A stretch of 64,000 bases of DNA from contig NZ_CANMRN010000003.1 of assembly GCF_947500265.1 (NCBI RefSeq), positions 310,001-374,000 of the forward strand, given 5' to 3'. Under the pieces are notes generated by a model, which worked only from the letters and a program-made list of their open reading frames with translations, had not been told where the DNA came from and did no database searches. This DNA comes from an uncultured Psychrobacter sp. Lineage in GTDB: Bacteria > Pseudomonadota > Gammaproteobacteria > Pseudomonadales > Moraxellaceae. Position 1 is the stretch's first letter; the number at the start of each line of letters is the position of its first letter. The position numbers and the translations under genes are program-made. Shown here in pieces: positions 48,259 to 56,463 of the stretch.

Positions 48259-50532
48259 ATGGATACCGCCCTTTTGCTATCCGGCGTGGTTGGGATTGGC
48301 ATTGCCGCCCAATGGTTGGCTTGGTATTTAAAGCAACCATCCATTTTATTTTTATTACTGATTGGTATTATCGTCGGCCCAGTGCTGGGTGTATTTGACC
48401 CAGACTTGGTGTTGGGCGAGCTGATGTTTCCCTTCATCTCTTTGGGCGTAGCGATTATCCTATTTGAAGGCTCGTTAACGCTAGAGTTTGATGAGATTAA
48501 GCAACATGGTACCGTGGTACAGATGCTGGTATCGGTCGGTGTACTAATTACCATTGCTATCGTGGCCCTATCGACTTATTTACTATTTGATGTCGATCCA
48601 TTGATTGCGTTGCTGTTCGGTGCACTGGTCTGTGTGACTGGTCCAACGGTCATTATGCCGCTGCTGCGTAGTGTACGCCCTAACAAAACCATTTCCAACA
48701 TCTTGAAATGGGAAGGTATTATCATTGACCCAATCGGCGCTATCGCTGTGGTATTGGTCTATGAGTACATTATCTCAGGCGGCGAAGCTAGTAGTATTCT
48801 ACTGTTTGCTAAGATTGTGGTATTGGCAACTGCAATGGGTATGGCAGGCGCTTGGCTACTTGCATTCCTCATGCGTCGTCATATGATTCCTGAGTTCTTG
48901 CGTAATGTTTTTACCCTAGCATTTGTACTGGTCTTATTTTCAATATCAAATCATCTAGAGCATGAATCAGGTTTATTAACTGTTACAGTATTGGGCGTGG
49001 CATTGGCAAACTGGCCAAAATTCCCACGTGAAACGATTTTAGAGTTTAATGAATCATTAACCATTTTACTGATTTCAGTGCTGTTCATCATTCTTGCGGC
49101 GCGTGTAGAGTTGGCAAGCTTGCTCAGCGTTGGTTTTGCAGGGCTAGTGCTGCTCGCTATCGTGATGTTTGTCGCACGCCCACTATCAGTCTGGGCATCG
49201 GCTATCGGCTCGAACCTTAAGACCAATGAAAAGCTGATGATTAGCTGGATTGGGCCACGTGGTATCGTCGCTGCTGCTATCTCATCACTGTTTGCGATTC
49301 GTTTGCAAGAGTATGATATTCAGGGCGTTGAACTGCTTGTACCGCTCGTATTTATGGTCATTATCGGTACGGTCATGATTCAGGGTCTAGGCGCAAAGGT
49401 CGTCGGTAATTTACTAGGCGTACGTGAGCCTGAGACCAATGGTATTCTTATCGTTGGCTCAAACCCAATTGCGCTACTGATTGCTACCTCTCTCAAAGAC
49501 CAAGGCTTTGATGTCATCGTTGCGCACAATAACTACACCAATATTGCACGCGCACGCATGAGTGGTCTACGTACTTACTTTGGTAATCCTATTTCTGATC
49601 ACGCAGATCATCATCTGGATCTGATCGGTATTGGTCGTTTGTTTGCGATGAGTATGGACAAAGAAATGAACACGTTGTCCGAGATTCATTATCGTCATGA
49701 ATTTGGTGAGCGTAAGTTATACCGTCTTAAATTCAGTGATGAAAAAGTCAAAAGCGAGCGTGATGACAAGCAATCTAACTTCCATTCACAGTGGTTGTTT
49801 GGCAAAGACGTGACCTATACCAAGCTTGCCAGTATGCTGTCCAAAAAAGCTCGAATTAAGATTACCAACATCACGGATAGCTATAGCTTTGAGCAGTATA
49901 AAGCGGACAATAAGCAATTTGTACCGCTATATACGGTAGATAAAGAAGGCAAACTGCACGTCATCACCGATAAGTTTGACGGTACTGTCCCTCGTGACCG
50001 TAAGCTTATATCGCTAGTGGTAGACGATGAAGTACAGCCGAAGCCAGTCGATGTAACGCCTAAGCAAGAGCAGGCTCGCATGGCAGCTGATGCTAACTTT
50101 GAGTCTAACTCAAAAGCCCCTGAAAAGCGCAAAGAGCAGGAGCTTAGCTCTGATGACAGTCAGGCAGTAGCGCCAGAGCCTTCGGTAGATAGTGACAAAA
50201 GCGATGAGCAAAATACCGCCAATCAGTCATCAACTACCCAAAGCAGTAACACCGAGACTAAGTCACCTGCTAGCACTACTGTAGAGAAAAGTGAGCCAGT
50301 AGAAGAGCCAAAAACGTCTGCTACTAATATGGATAATAAAGGCGTCATGTCTGCAAATTCGACAGCGACTTCGAAGACCAAAACCTCTACGAACAGTAAT
50401 GGCAATGGTAGTGCCCCTAAAAATAAAAAAGGTGCGCTTGACCCAAATCGTCTACCTGACTCTGCTCAGGATAGCGACGCCTCTATCGCTACTACTGATG
50501 GTGTAAAAGTAGATAAAATAGATGACAAATAA
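48259..50532 (+). CDS. CPA1-family sodium/proton antiporter with cytosolic regulatory tail
   Basis: 757 residues. The N-terminal antiporter domain (about 1-390) has 12-13 hydrophobic segments with ALVCVTGPTVIMPLLRSVRPNKTISNILKWEGIIIDPIGAIAVVLVYEY near 116-164 (conserved Asp of the ion site) and SWIGPRGIVAAAISSLFAIRL near 330-350. A TrkA-N-like nucleotide domain follows (GILIVGSNPIALLIATSLKDQGFDVIVAH, about 395-423). The final 160 residues are a Ser/Thr/Lys/Glu-rich low-complexity tail. Probably exchanges Na+ or K+ for H+ at the inner membrane. Starts after AAAGGATTAATTT. Confidence 0.88.
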   Translation: MDTALLLSGVVGIGIAAQWLAWYLKQPSILFLLLIGIIVGPVLGVFDPDLVLGELMFPFISLGVAIILFEGSLTLEFDEIKQHGTVVQMLVSVGVLITIAIVALSTYLLFDVDPLIALLFGALVCVTGPTVIMPLLRSVRPNKTISNILKWEGIIIDPIGAIAVVLVYEYIISGGEASSILLFAKIVVLATAMGMAGAWLLAFLMRRHMIPEFLRNVFTLAFVLVLFSISNHLEHESGLLTVTVLGVALANWPKFPRETILEFNESLTILLISVLFIILAARVELASLLSVGFAGLVLLAIVMFVARPLSVWASAIGSNLKTNEKLMISWIGPRGIVAAAISSLFAIRLQEYDIQGVELLVPLVFMVIIGTVMIQGLGAKVVGNLLGVREPETNGILIVGSNPIALLIATSLKDQGFDVIVAHNNYTNIARARMSGLRTYFGNPISDHADHHLDLIGIGRLFAMSMDKEMNTLSEIHYRHEFGERKLYRLKFSDEKVKSERDDKQSNFHSQWLFGKDVTYTKLASMLSKKARIKITNITDSYSFEQYKADNKQFVPLYTVDKEGKLHVITDKFDGTVPRDRKLISLVVDDEVQPKPVDVTPKQEQARMAADANFESNSKAPEKRKEQELSSDDSQAVAPEPSVDSDKSDEQNTANQSSTTQSSNTETKSPASTTVEKSEPVEEPKTSATNMDNKGVMSANSTATSKTKTSTNSNGNGSAPKNKKGALDPNRLPDSAQDSDASIATTDGVKVDKIDDK

Positions 50533-50583
50533 CGTGCATAGTTATCTGCTTTATTGACCTAAAGATAAAATATTTACCTTAAC

Positions 50584-50617
50584 AAGAAGCCCCAGCATAT
50601 TGCCGGGGCTTTTTGTT
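50584..50617 (+). terminator. Rho-independent terminator after CPA1 antiporter
   Basis: GC-rich stem AAGCCCCAGC / GCCGGGGCTT with a short loop, then TTT; one mismatch. Confidence 0.9.
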
Positions 50618-50692
50618 GGTGCTAACTGACTGTCTAACTAACCAACTATCGATACATCTAACTGCCTTATAAACCTACTTGGCAAAATTTAA

Positions 50693-51424
50693 TTATTTGA
50701 TATCGAATCTGTCCATAACTGTCTGCCATATACGCGCACTCACATCATCCGTACTGCCTGATGCATCAATACGCTGTATGCGCTCAGGATACTCGCTCGC
50801 AAGCTGACTAAAACCAGTATGCACCCAAGTAAAAAACTCGGTAGCCTGCTGCTCAAAACGATCTGCCGCACTGCGCTTATTGGCACGTTTCATGCCCTCT
50901 GCTACTGGCAAATCCAACCACAATGTCAGTTCAGGAAGCTGCGTCACAAATTGTTTGATAAGCATATCGATTTTGCCGCGTACCAACTCGTCACCATACG
51001 CACGTCCAAACCCCTGATACGCGATAGTAGAATCGGTAAACCTATCACATATTACCCAAGTACCATTTTGAAGCGCTGGTAGAATAACCTGCTGCACATG
51101 ATCACAGCGCGCCGCAAACAATAGCAGCAGCTCAGTATCGTCTTCGATATCAGTCGCTGGGTCCAATAATATGTCACGCAATTGTTCGGCAAATGGGCTA
51201 CCACCCGGCTCACGAGTACGCAGATACGAGATGCCATTAGCTTCTAAGCGCAAACACAACTGTTCAATCGCGGTGGTTTTTCCTACGCCTTCGGTCCCTT
51301 CAAAACTAATAAAGCGGCCTAACGTAGGTGCCGTTTCTGTATTTGAAGCACTTGATTCAGGTAGATTCGATGATGGTATACTGTCACGTGATGGTATTGC
51401 GCTGGTGTGCATAGATACTGACAT
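50693..51424 (-). CDS. tmk: Thymidylate kinase
   Basis: Phosphorylates dTMP to dTDP. 243 residues, about 30 longer than E. coli Tmk because of a Ser-rich N-terminal extension before the core begins at LGRFISFEGTEGVGKTTAIEQL (P-loop near 43-50). DRFTDSTIAYQGFGRAYG near 127-144 and LTLWLDLPVAEGMKRANKRSAADRFEQQ near 168-195 (lid) complete the family pattern. A start nearer the core cannot be excluded. Last gene of the pabC-mltG-tmk order. Confidence 0.95.
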   Translation of the reverse strand: MSVSMHTSAIPSRDSIPSSNLPESSASNTETAPTLGRFISFEGTEGVGKTTAIEQLCLRLEANGISYLRTREPGGSPFAEQLRDILLDPATDIEDDTELLLLFAARCDHVQQVILPALQNGTWVICDRFTDSTIAYQGFGRAYGDELVRGKIDMLIKQFVTQLPELTLWLDLPVAEGMKRANKRSAADRFEQQATEFFTWVHTGFSQLASEYPERIQRIDASGSTDDVSARIWQTVMDRFDIK

Positions 51425-51512
51425 GATATGACCTTATGTCATTGATGAGCGCTACCTCTACTTTGTAGCACTCAATAAACGATAAGTTTTTTAAGAGGAT
51501 TAAGAAGGAATA

Positions 51513-52802
51513 TTACTGCGGCGGCGTTTGAGATTTTTTCTCACGCATGACACTGAGATAGTCTTTTACCGCTTGATTGTGTTCAGCCAAGCTATTGGTA
51601 AATTTGTGCCCACCATTTCCCGTTGCCACAAAATACAATGCTTCACTATCGGCAGGATGTAAGGTCGCTTCGATAGAGGCCGCTGATGGTAGCGCAATTG
51701 GCGTTGGCGGTAAACCATCAATTTGGTAGGTGTTGTAAGACGTTTTTTCATTGATGTCTTTGCGGCGGATATTGCCATCATAACGACTGCCCATACCATA
51801 GATGATGGTCGGGTCCGTCTGCATACGCATGTTTTTATTCAAGCGGTTTCTAAATACGGCAGAGACTAAAGGACGTTCATCCGCAACGCTGGTCTCTTTT
51901 TCGATAATAGACGCCATGACTAGCGCTTCATAAGGACTCTTATAAGGCAGATTCGGCGCACGATTTTCCCACGCATCAGTCAGTACCTGCTGCTGACGCT
52001 TATACAAGTCAGACAATACTTTTTTATCGCTGGTTCCTTCACCATAATAATAGGTATCAGGCGCGAACCAACCTTCAAGATTGTAGTTAACAATCGGGTC
52101 ACTGCTATTAGCCACACTGTCTGGCAATACACCTGTCAAATCCAATGCTTGGGCAATACTCGCATTATCACTATCTACAGTCAGTACTTCTTTTTCAATT
52201 TTATCATTATCACGCAGCACTTGGTAAAGGTCTTTAGATGTCTTACCTTCGATAATCTGTACCTTGACCATAGCCGCTTTTGCGCCTTGACCTAGTATTT
52301 GTAGCGCCTCAGCGATAGTCGGGTTTTCGGGTAGTTGATACGTACCAGCATGCAACGGCGCATCGACTTGTGACTTGATATATAGCTTAGCCACGCCTGC
52401 CGAAAACAGCGGAATCTGCTGCTGCCACTGCGGTAGTAGACCGTAATACGTCTGACCTGGCTCAATCGTGACCATTTGCTGCGGCTGCTCGATACGACCA
52501 AACAACGTCTGATAAACCATGACTAAGAAAAATGCAGCAATAAGCCCTAGCACTAGCAGCACTTGATAGCCACGTTGCATAAAAAACGATGGGTTATTGA
52601 CTTTATATTGACGCGGTTTACTGTTGCCGCTGATGAGCGAGACGTTGGTTGCTGGCGTTGCTGATGTGTCTTCCACCTCATCTACCACTGGTTGCGCGTC
52701 CGGCAGCGTGGTATCGACACGCTCCTCGACTGTGCCATCTTGCTTGTTTGACGGCGACTCATTGGGACGTTCAGGTAGTATATTGGGTGTAGGCTTGCTC
52801 AT
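51513..52802 (-). CDS. mltG: Endolytic murein transglycosylase
   Basis: Inner-membrane enzyme that cleaves nascent glycan strands and limits their length. 429 residues: a 75-residue acidic cytosolic N-terminus, one membrane segment (YQVLLVLGLIAAFFLVMVY near 79-97), a LysM-like region, and the YceG catalytic domain with ALVMASIIEKETSVADERPLVSAVFRNRLNKNMRMQTDPTIIYGMG near 299-344 (catalytic Glu in IIEKE), then SYNTYQIDGLPPTPIALPSAASIEATLHP. 88 bp upstream of tmk on the same strand. In most relatives pabC directly precedes it; here 2.7 kb of other DNA intervenes. Confidence 0.94.
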   Translation of the reverse strand: MSKPTPNILPERPNESPSNKQDGTVEERVDTTLPDAQPVVDEVEDTSATPATNVSLISGNSKPRQYKVNNPSFFMQRGYQVLLVLGLIAAFFLVMVYQTLFGRIEQPQQMVTIEPGQTYYGLLPQWQQQIPLFSAGVAKLYIKSQVDAPLHAGTYQLPENPTIAEALQILGQGAKAAMVKVQIIEGKTSKDLYQVLRDNDKIEKEVLTVDSDNASIAQALDLTGVLPDSVANSSDPIVNYNLEGWFAPDTYYYGEGTSDKKVLSDLYKRQQQVLTDAWENRAPNLPYKSPYEALVMASIIEKETSVADERPLVSAVFRNRLNKNMRMQTDPTIIYGMGSRYDGNIRRKDINEKTSYNTYQIDGLPPTPIALPSAASIEATLHPADSEALYFVATGNGGHKFTNSLAEHNQAVKDYLSVMREKKSQTPPQ

Positions 52803-52972
52803 GGCAACTCGCGAGGCAGATGTTTGCTAGAATTTAGCACTGAACCGTGCGATTTTCAATGGTATTTGCTTAGCTTATGAATTATCTTGCTATTGATAGC
52901 AGTTTATATGGCTTAATACTTAGGTGTTTTTTTCAGTATTCTCAGCTTATCTATTAATAATGAAAATATCTT

Positions 52973-53737
52973 ATGAACCTACATTTTAACCAAAGTCTTG
53001 CTAAAAACTATCACTCTGAACCTCAAAAAGTTCGTGTACTCAGCGAAGCATGGGTAAAAGAAAATAGTTACTGCACCAATTGTAGCGCTCAATCGCTAGC
53101 TGAGTTTGCTAATAACAAACCTGTCGCTGATTTTTATTGCGAAAATTGTAATGAGCAATATGAGCTAAAAAGTAAAAAAGCCAAATTAAGCAATGTTGTC
53201 AATGATGGCGCTTATAAGACGATGATTGAGCGTATCAATAGTAAGGACAATCCCAGCTTTTTCTTTTTAACCTACTCAAAAGAATACACCGTCAATAATT
53301 TTCTGATTATTCCCAAGCATTTCTTTACGCCCGATATTATTGTTAAGCGTAAACCCTTATCAGTGACGGCAAAACGAGCAGGTTGGGTTGGTTGCAATAT
53401 TGACTTACGCCAAGTACCCGAATCAGGCAAAGTATTTTTGGTCAAAAACCAACAAGTTATACCGCGTGAAAATGTCACCCAACAGTTCCAAAAGACTTTG
53501 TTTTTACGCAAGCAATCTATGGCTTCACGCGGTTGGACACTCGATGTCTGGCAATGTATCGACCGTCTCGATGTCAGGTTTTCTCTCAATCAAGTTTATG
53601 CTTTTGCTGATGAGTTGCAGCTCAAACATCCTGAAAACAAGCACGTAAAAGATAAAATTCGCCAACAATTACAAGTATTACGAGATAAAGGCATCATTGA
53701 ATTTGTAAGCCGTGGTCATTATCGAAAGCTATACTAA
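52973..53737 (+). CDS. dpnI: DpnI-like methyl-directed restriction endonuclease
   Basis: Closely resembles DpnI of Streptococcus pneumoniae, which cuts GATC only when the adenine is methylated. 254 residues, as in DpnI. The PD-(D/E)XK catalytic residues Asp53, Glu64 and Lys66 (VADFYCENCNEQYELKSKK) and the zinc cysteines Cys34, Cys37, Cys56, Cys59 are at the expected positions. The C-terminal winged-helix domain, also methyl-reading in DpnI, runs from about 184 to the end (KDKIRQQLQVLRDKGIIEFVSRGHYRKLY). No methyltransferase is adjacent, as expected for a methyl-dependent nuclease. Its 3' end overlaps the convergent next gene by 4 bp. Cleavage activity is inferred. Confidence 0.93.
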   Translation: MNLHFNQSLAKNYHSEPQKVRVLSEAWVKENSYCTNCSAQSLAEFANNKPVADFYCENCNEQYELKSKKAKLSNVVNDGAYKTMIERINSKDNPSFFFLTYSKEYTVNNFLIIPKHFFTPDIIVKRKPLSVTAKRAGWVGCNIDLRQVPESGKVFLVKNQQVIPRENVTQQFQKTLFLRKQSMASRGWTLDVWQCIDRLDVRFSLNQVYAFADELQLKHPENKHVKDKIRQQLQVLRDKGIIEFVSRGHYRKLY

Positions 53738-54228
53738 GAACACTTATCATCCCATAATGGTAAACCTTTGGCAGCAACCAAACGACCGTAAAACTTATGA
53801 GGAGGGTAATCTAGCTCAAGCTCATCATTTACTTTGAAAAAGTGTTTCACATTGCCATCGAGACAGGTATAAGCTCGATTTTTTACCTGTTTATTCCAGC
53901 TGATTAACAGCCCTAACGGAGTGCGAGAAGCTTTAGTAAAGGCTTGTCTTTCGATTGTGATTGCACACATCACAGTATCTTCATGAAACTGCTTATCTAA
54001 ACCTTGTTCAATGACTTCTTGACGGGTATGCGCATACTTAAACACACTCCCAAATGCTGTGTATTTTTTATCTTTCTTAGAATAAACAATACTAAATGCT
54101 ATCTGTGAATAACAAGGTAAGTGAATTATTTCATCAGGGTTTCTTTTCGCTGCACAGCAAACTTTATTAAATATCATCAATCTACGAACTTGTAGTGGAA
54201 TTCGTTGATCTTCATATGTAGTACGCAT
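53734..54228 (-). CDS. Unknown protein A of the DpnI island
   Basis: 164 residues, soluble, no signal. Paralog of the gene at 54557: both open with TYEDQRIPLQVRRLMIF/VYEDESIPLQIRRLMVF, share NPDEIIHL/EPDEIIHL, KYTAFGSVFKYAHTRQEVIEQ/KFIAFGGVFEYAQTPEEVIEQ, and end in YPPHKF..RLVA...LPLWDD. I recognise no family or catalytic motif. The strict conservation of basic and acidic residues at the N-terminus and of PLWDD suggests a folded, functional protein. Located between dpnI and the dpnD-like gene on the opposite strand, with the same 47-bp module upstream as its paralog. Confidence 0.75.
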   Translation of the reverse strand: MRTTYEDQRIPLQVRRLMIFNKVCCAAKRNPDEIIHLPCYSQIAFSIVYSKKDKKYTAFGSVFKYAHTRQEVIEQGLDKQFHEDTVMCAITIERQAFTKASRTPLGLLISWNKQVKNRAYTCLDGNVKHFFKVNDELELDYPPHKFYGRLVAAKGLPLWDDKCS

Positions 54229-54556
54229 TTATTATCCCCTGTTAAATAGTATTGGATAGAATGCAATCATTGATCGATTAACATCAGTACGCAATACTCA
54301 TTAACAAAAGACGATCAATTATGAAGAACGTTATTGGAGATATGCATCACTCAATAGACTTCTTGCGAAAGTACCAGTGCATTAACTTCGATTGACGGAG
54401 CCTCAAAGGCGAGTGGTGATTTATGTAAGAAGGCTGATACGTCATATAAACACAGTATCAAGATCATAATATTACAGCCGCTAAAATTTATTAGCAGCTA
54501 TAATTATAAGTAGTAACTTAATTATGAGTTTCGTATAACATAGTAATTATTTCGAA
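54229..54556. other. Intergenic region between the two paralogs
   Basis: 328 bp. It contains the first copy of the 47-bp module (54271-54317) and an inverted repeat CAGCCGCTAA...TTAGCAGCT (about 54475-54505), which may be a weak terminator of the upstream paralog gene. Otherwise I see no gene. Confidence 0.4.
54271..54317 (-). repeat. 47-bp GATC-ended module, copy 1
   Basis: Begins TGATCGATT and ends AACAAAAGACGATCA, so the two ends form an inverted repeat TGATCG/CGATCA. Starts 43 bp upstream of the paralog A start. Same length and same ends as copy 2 at 55154. Confidence 0.75.
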
Positions 54557-55123
54557 TTATAACAGACGCCTTTCATTATAACGTTCAGGTCTAGGTTCGC
54601 CTTGATTGTCACGGTATACATCTGCAATTAACTCATCTCTATCATCCCATAGTGGCAGACGAGCTGTCGCAACTAGACGGTCATGAAACTTATGCGGTGG
54701 GTAATCCGAATCAATTTCATCATTTATCCGAAAAAAAACTTCTTCACGATAGTCAACATAAGCATGCATTCTATTCTTTACATATTTATTCCAATACCAC
54801 ACTAATTGTATAGGTGTACTAGCTGGGCGAGTAAACTGCTTTAGATTAACAGTCAGCGCACACTTTACTGGCTCGTCGTTAGGAAAAATGCGAATACGTT
54901 GCTCAATAACTTCTTCGGGTGTTTGTGCATACTCAAACACACCACCAAAGGCTATAAATTTCTTGAAATCCTTTAGATACATAACTCCGAGTGATAACTG
55001 AGTAAATTTTGATAAATGAATAATTTCATCAGGTTCTTTCTTCGCTAATTTACAGATTTCATCAAAAACCATCAAACGACGGATTTGTAGCGGGATACTT
55101 TCATCTTCATAAACTTCGTACAT
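54557..55123 (-). CDS. Unknown protein B of the DpnI island
   Basis: 188 residues, soluble, charged. Paralog of unknown protein A over about 160 residues (YEDESIPLQIRRLMVFDEICKLAKKEPDEIIHL..., FIAFGGVFEYAQTPEEVIEQ, FFRINDEIDSDYPPHKFHDRLVATARLPLWDD) with a 25-residue charged C-terminal extension ending YNERRLL. No recognised domain. Divergent from the dpnD-like gene; the 47-bp module lies in the shared 143-bp promoter region. Ribosome-binding site AAGGAGATAAGCC. Role in the restriction locus is inferred from position only. Confidence 0.75.
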   Translation of the reverse strand: MYEVYEDESIPLQIRRLMVFDEICKLAKKEPDEIIHLSKFTQLSLGVMYLKDFKKFIAFGGVFEYAQTPEEVIEQRIRIFPNDEPVKCALTVNLKQFTRPASTPIQLVWYWNKYVKNRMHAYVDYREEVFFRINDEIDSDYPPHKFHDRLVATARLPLWDDRDELIADVYRDNQGEPRPERYNERRLL

Positions 55124-55153
55124 TGGCTTATCTCCTTATTAGATAAGCAGCAT

Positions 55154-55200
55154 TGATCGATTTGCTTTAAGACACAAGACCACGTAACAAAAGACGATCA
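55154..55200 (-). repeat. 47-bp GATC-ended module, copy 2
   Basis: TGATCGATT ... AACAAAAGACGATCA, 47 bp, identical to copy 1 at both ends and more variable inside. Starts 31 bp before paralog B and lies between it and the dpnD-like gene, where it could act on both. Confidence 0.75.
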
Positions 55201-55266
55201 CTTCTTTTGAGGGCTTTTGCTAATCTACTTGGTATAAATGACTGAAGCGATATATGAGAATCGAGT

Positions 55267-55464
55267 GTGAGTATAATAAGAAAAGATAAAAAGGCAGCAC
55301 AAACCTTTCAAGTTGAAATTGTCGAAACATTAAGTACTATCGTGGATGTTGTCGCAGAAGATGAGCAAAGTGCGCTTTTGAAAGCGCAAGAGATGTATAG
55401 AAATGAGCAAGTGGTTTTATATCCAGATGATTTTATTGATACCAAATTTATTGTTTTTCAATAA
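55267..55464 (+). CDS. DpnD/PcfM-like small protein
   Basis: 65 residues from a GTG. FQVEIVETLSTIVDVVAEDEQSALLKAQEMYRNEQVVLYPDDFIDTKF matches the pattern I recall for the DpnD/PcfM family (TFxVEIxETLSRxVxVxAxxxxEAxxxAxxMYxNExIVLDxxDF). In pneumococcus dpnD sits beside the DpnI gene and its function is unknown. Ends 3 bp before the convergent pabC stop. The start lacks a strong Shine-Dalgarno; GAGAATCGAG is upstream. The family name is from memory. Confidence 0.62.
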   Translation: MSIIRKDKKAAQTFQVEIVETLSTIVDVVAEDEQSALLKAQEMYRNEQVVLYPDDFIDTKFIVFQ

Positions 55465-55467
55465 CAA

Positions 55468-56460
55468 CTAAACGGATTCAAAATCCACAACATCACCTGA
55501 CAACAACGTCAGACTGCTCATTGGCATGATACCGCGCAGTGCATTGCAAAAGAATAACTGCGTTAATTTAGGCAAATCTTCATCTTGTAGCGACCTGATT
55601 ATGACTGGATATTGCGTCGTTGATAGTGCATCTATAATTACTTGACGCATGACGCCAGCGACGCCTGATTGAGCCATAGAAGGGGTGTACCACTGGCCAG
55701 TGGTTAGGTAGTTTTCATTATCTTTATGAATACTAGAGGTAGTTTTGGATTCTGATAGCGACTCTTCTGCCAATTGGTAGAAAACATTACTTATCGTACC
55801 CTCAACCCACTGCCCACTCATATCGCGTAGCAGACCTTCACCAAGTGTTGAAGCAAGCTTTGATGCCAATGGCTCAGATTTTATACGTTGTAGCTCACCA
55901 CTAGCGAGGACATTGTCTAAACGATTAAGGCTCTTGAGACCTGCCAGCGATGGCGGTAAGCAAGCAATCTGAGAAGCCAAACATATTGCCGAGGCATTAG
56001 GTTGGATAGGTATTAAGTTTCCATCAGGTAAAGACAATTGCAGTGCAGTAGAAACTCGCATTGCGGTAGCCTTTAGCCATATCTCACAGTCGCTACCATT
56101 TACATTAGGTGTATAGCCATAACCGCGCACATCCTGCGCAGCGCGAGTAATTATTAGCTTTAGCATGCCCTGCTCTAACTGCTGGGCATACAGTTGCAGT
56201 ACGGCTAATAGCTCTTCGCTATTTATGTTTAGCTGCAAGGCTTCAGCATGAGAGACAAGCCGCTGATAATGATAATCTGACCATAGTATCAACCCATCGA
56301 TAACACCCATGGTAGTAAAGAAGCCATCAGCGTATGCCAGCCCGCGATTATCTAAAGACATCGTTACCGTTTGGCTGGTCGACCTATTATCTTCAGTCAA
56401 ACTACTGTCTTGAGGGTACAGACAAACCCAACCGTTTGGCACTGACGTCGTATCGGTCAT
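55468..56460 (-). CDS. pabC: Aminodeoxychorismate lyase
   Basis: PLP fold-type IV enzyme that releases pyruvate from aminodeoxychorismate to give p-aminobenzoate for folate. 330 residues, longer than E. coli PabC (269) with looser inserts (about 150-180 and 240-265). Motifs: NRGLAYADGFFTTMGVIDG near 33-51, KLIITRAAQDVRGYGYTP near 101-118, LAGLKSLNRLDNVLASGEL near 172-190 (PLP lysine in KSLNRL), and EGLLRDMSGQWVEGTISNVFY near 209-229. The lipoprotein gene upstream ends 3 bp before its start; operon likely. Confidence 0.87.
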   Translation of the reverse strand: MTDTTSVPNGWVCLYPQDSSLTEDNRSTSQTVTMSLDNRGLAYADGFFTTMGVIDGLILWSDYHYQRLVSHAEALQLNINSEELLAVLQLYAQQLEQGMLKLIITRAAQDVRGYGYTPNVNGSDCEIWLKATAMRVSTALQLSLPDGNLIPIQPNASAICLASQIACLPPSLAGLKSLNRLDNVLASGELQRIKSEPLASKLASTLGEGLLRDMSGQWVEGTISNVFYQLAEESLSESKTTSSIHKDNENYLTTGQWYTPSMAQSGVAGVMRQVIIDALSTTQYPVIIRSLQDEDLPKLTQLFFCNALRGIMPMSSLTLLSGDVVDFESV

Positions 56461-56463
56461 GAT

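Noticed and set aside
54340..54430. Possible insertion-sequence end (GACTTCTTGCGAAAGT region) between the two paralogs
   Set aside because: Only one end is seen, with no inverted partner, transposase or target duplication.
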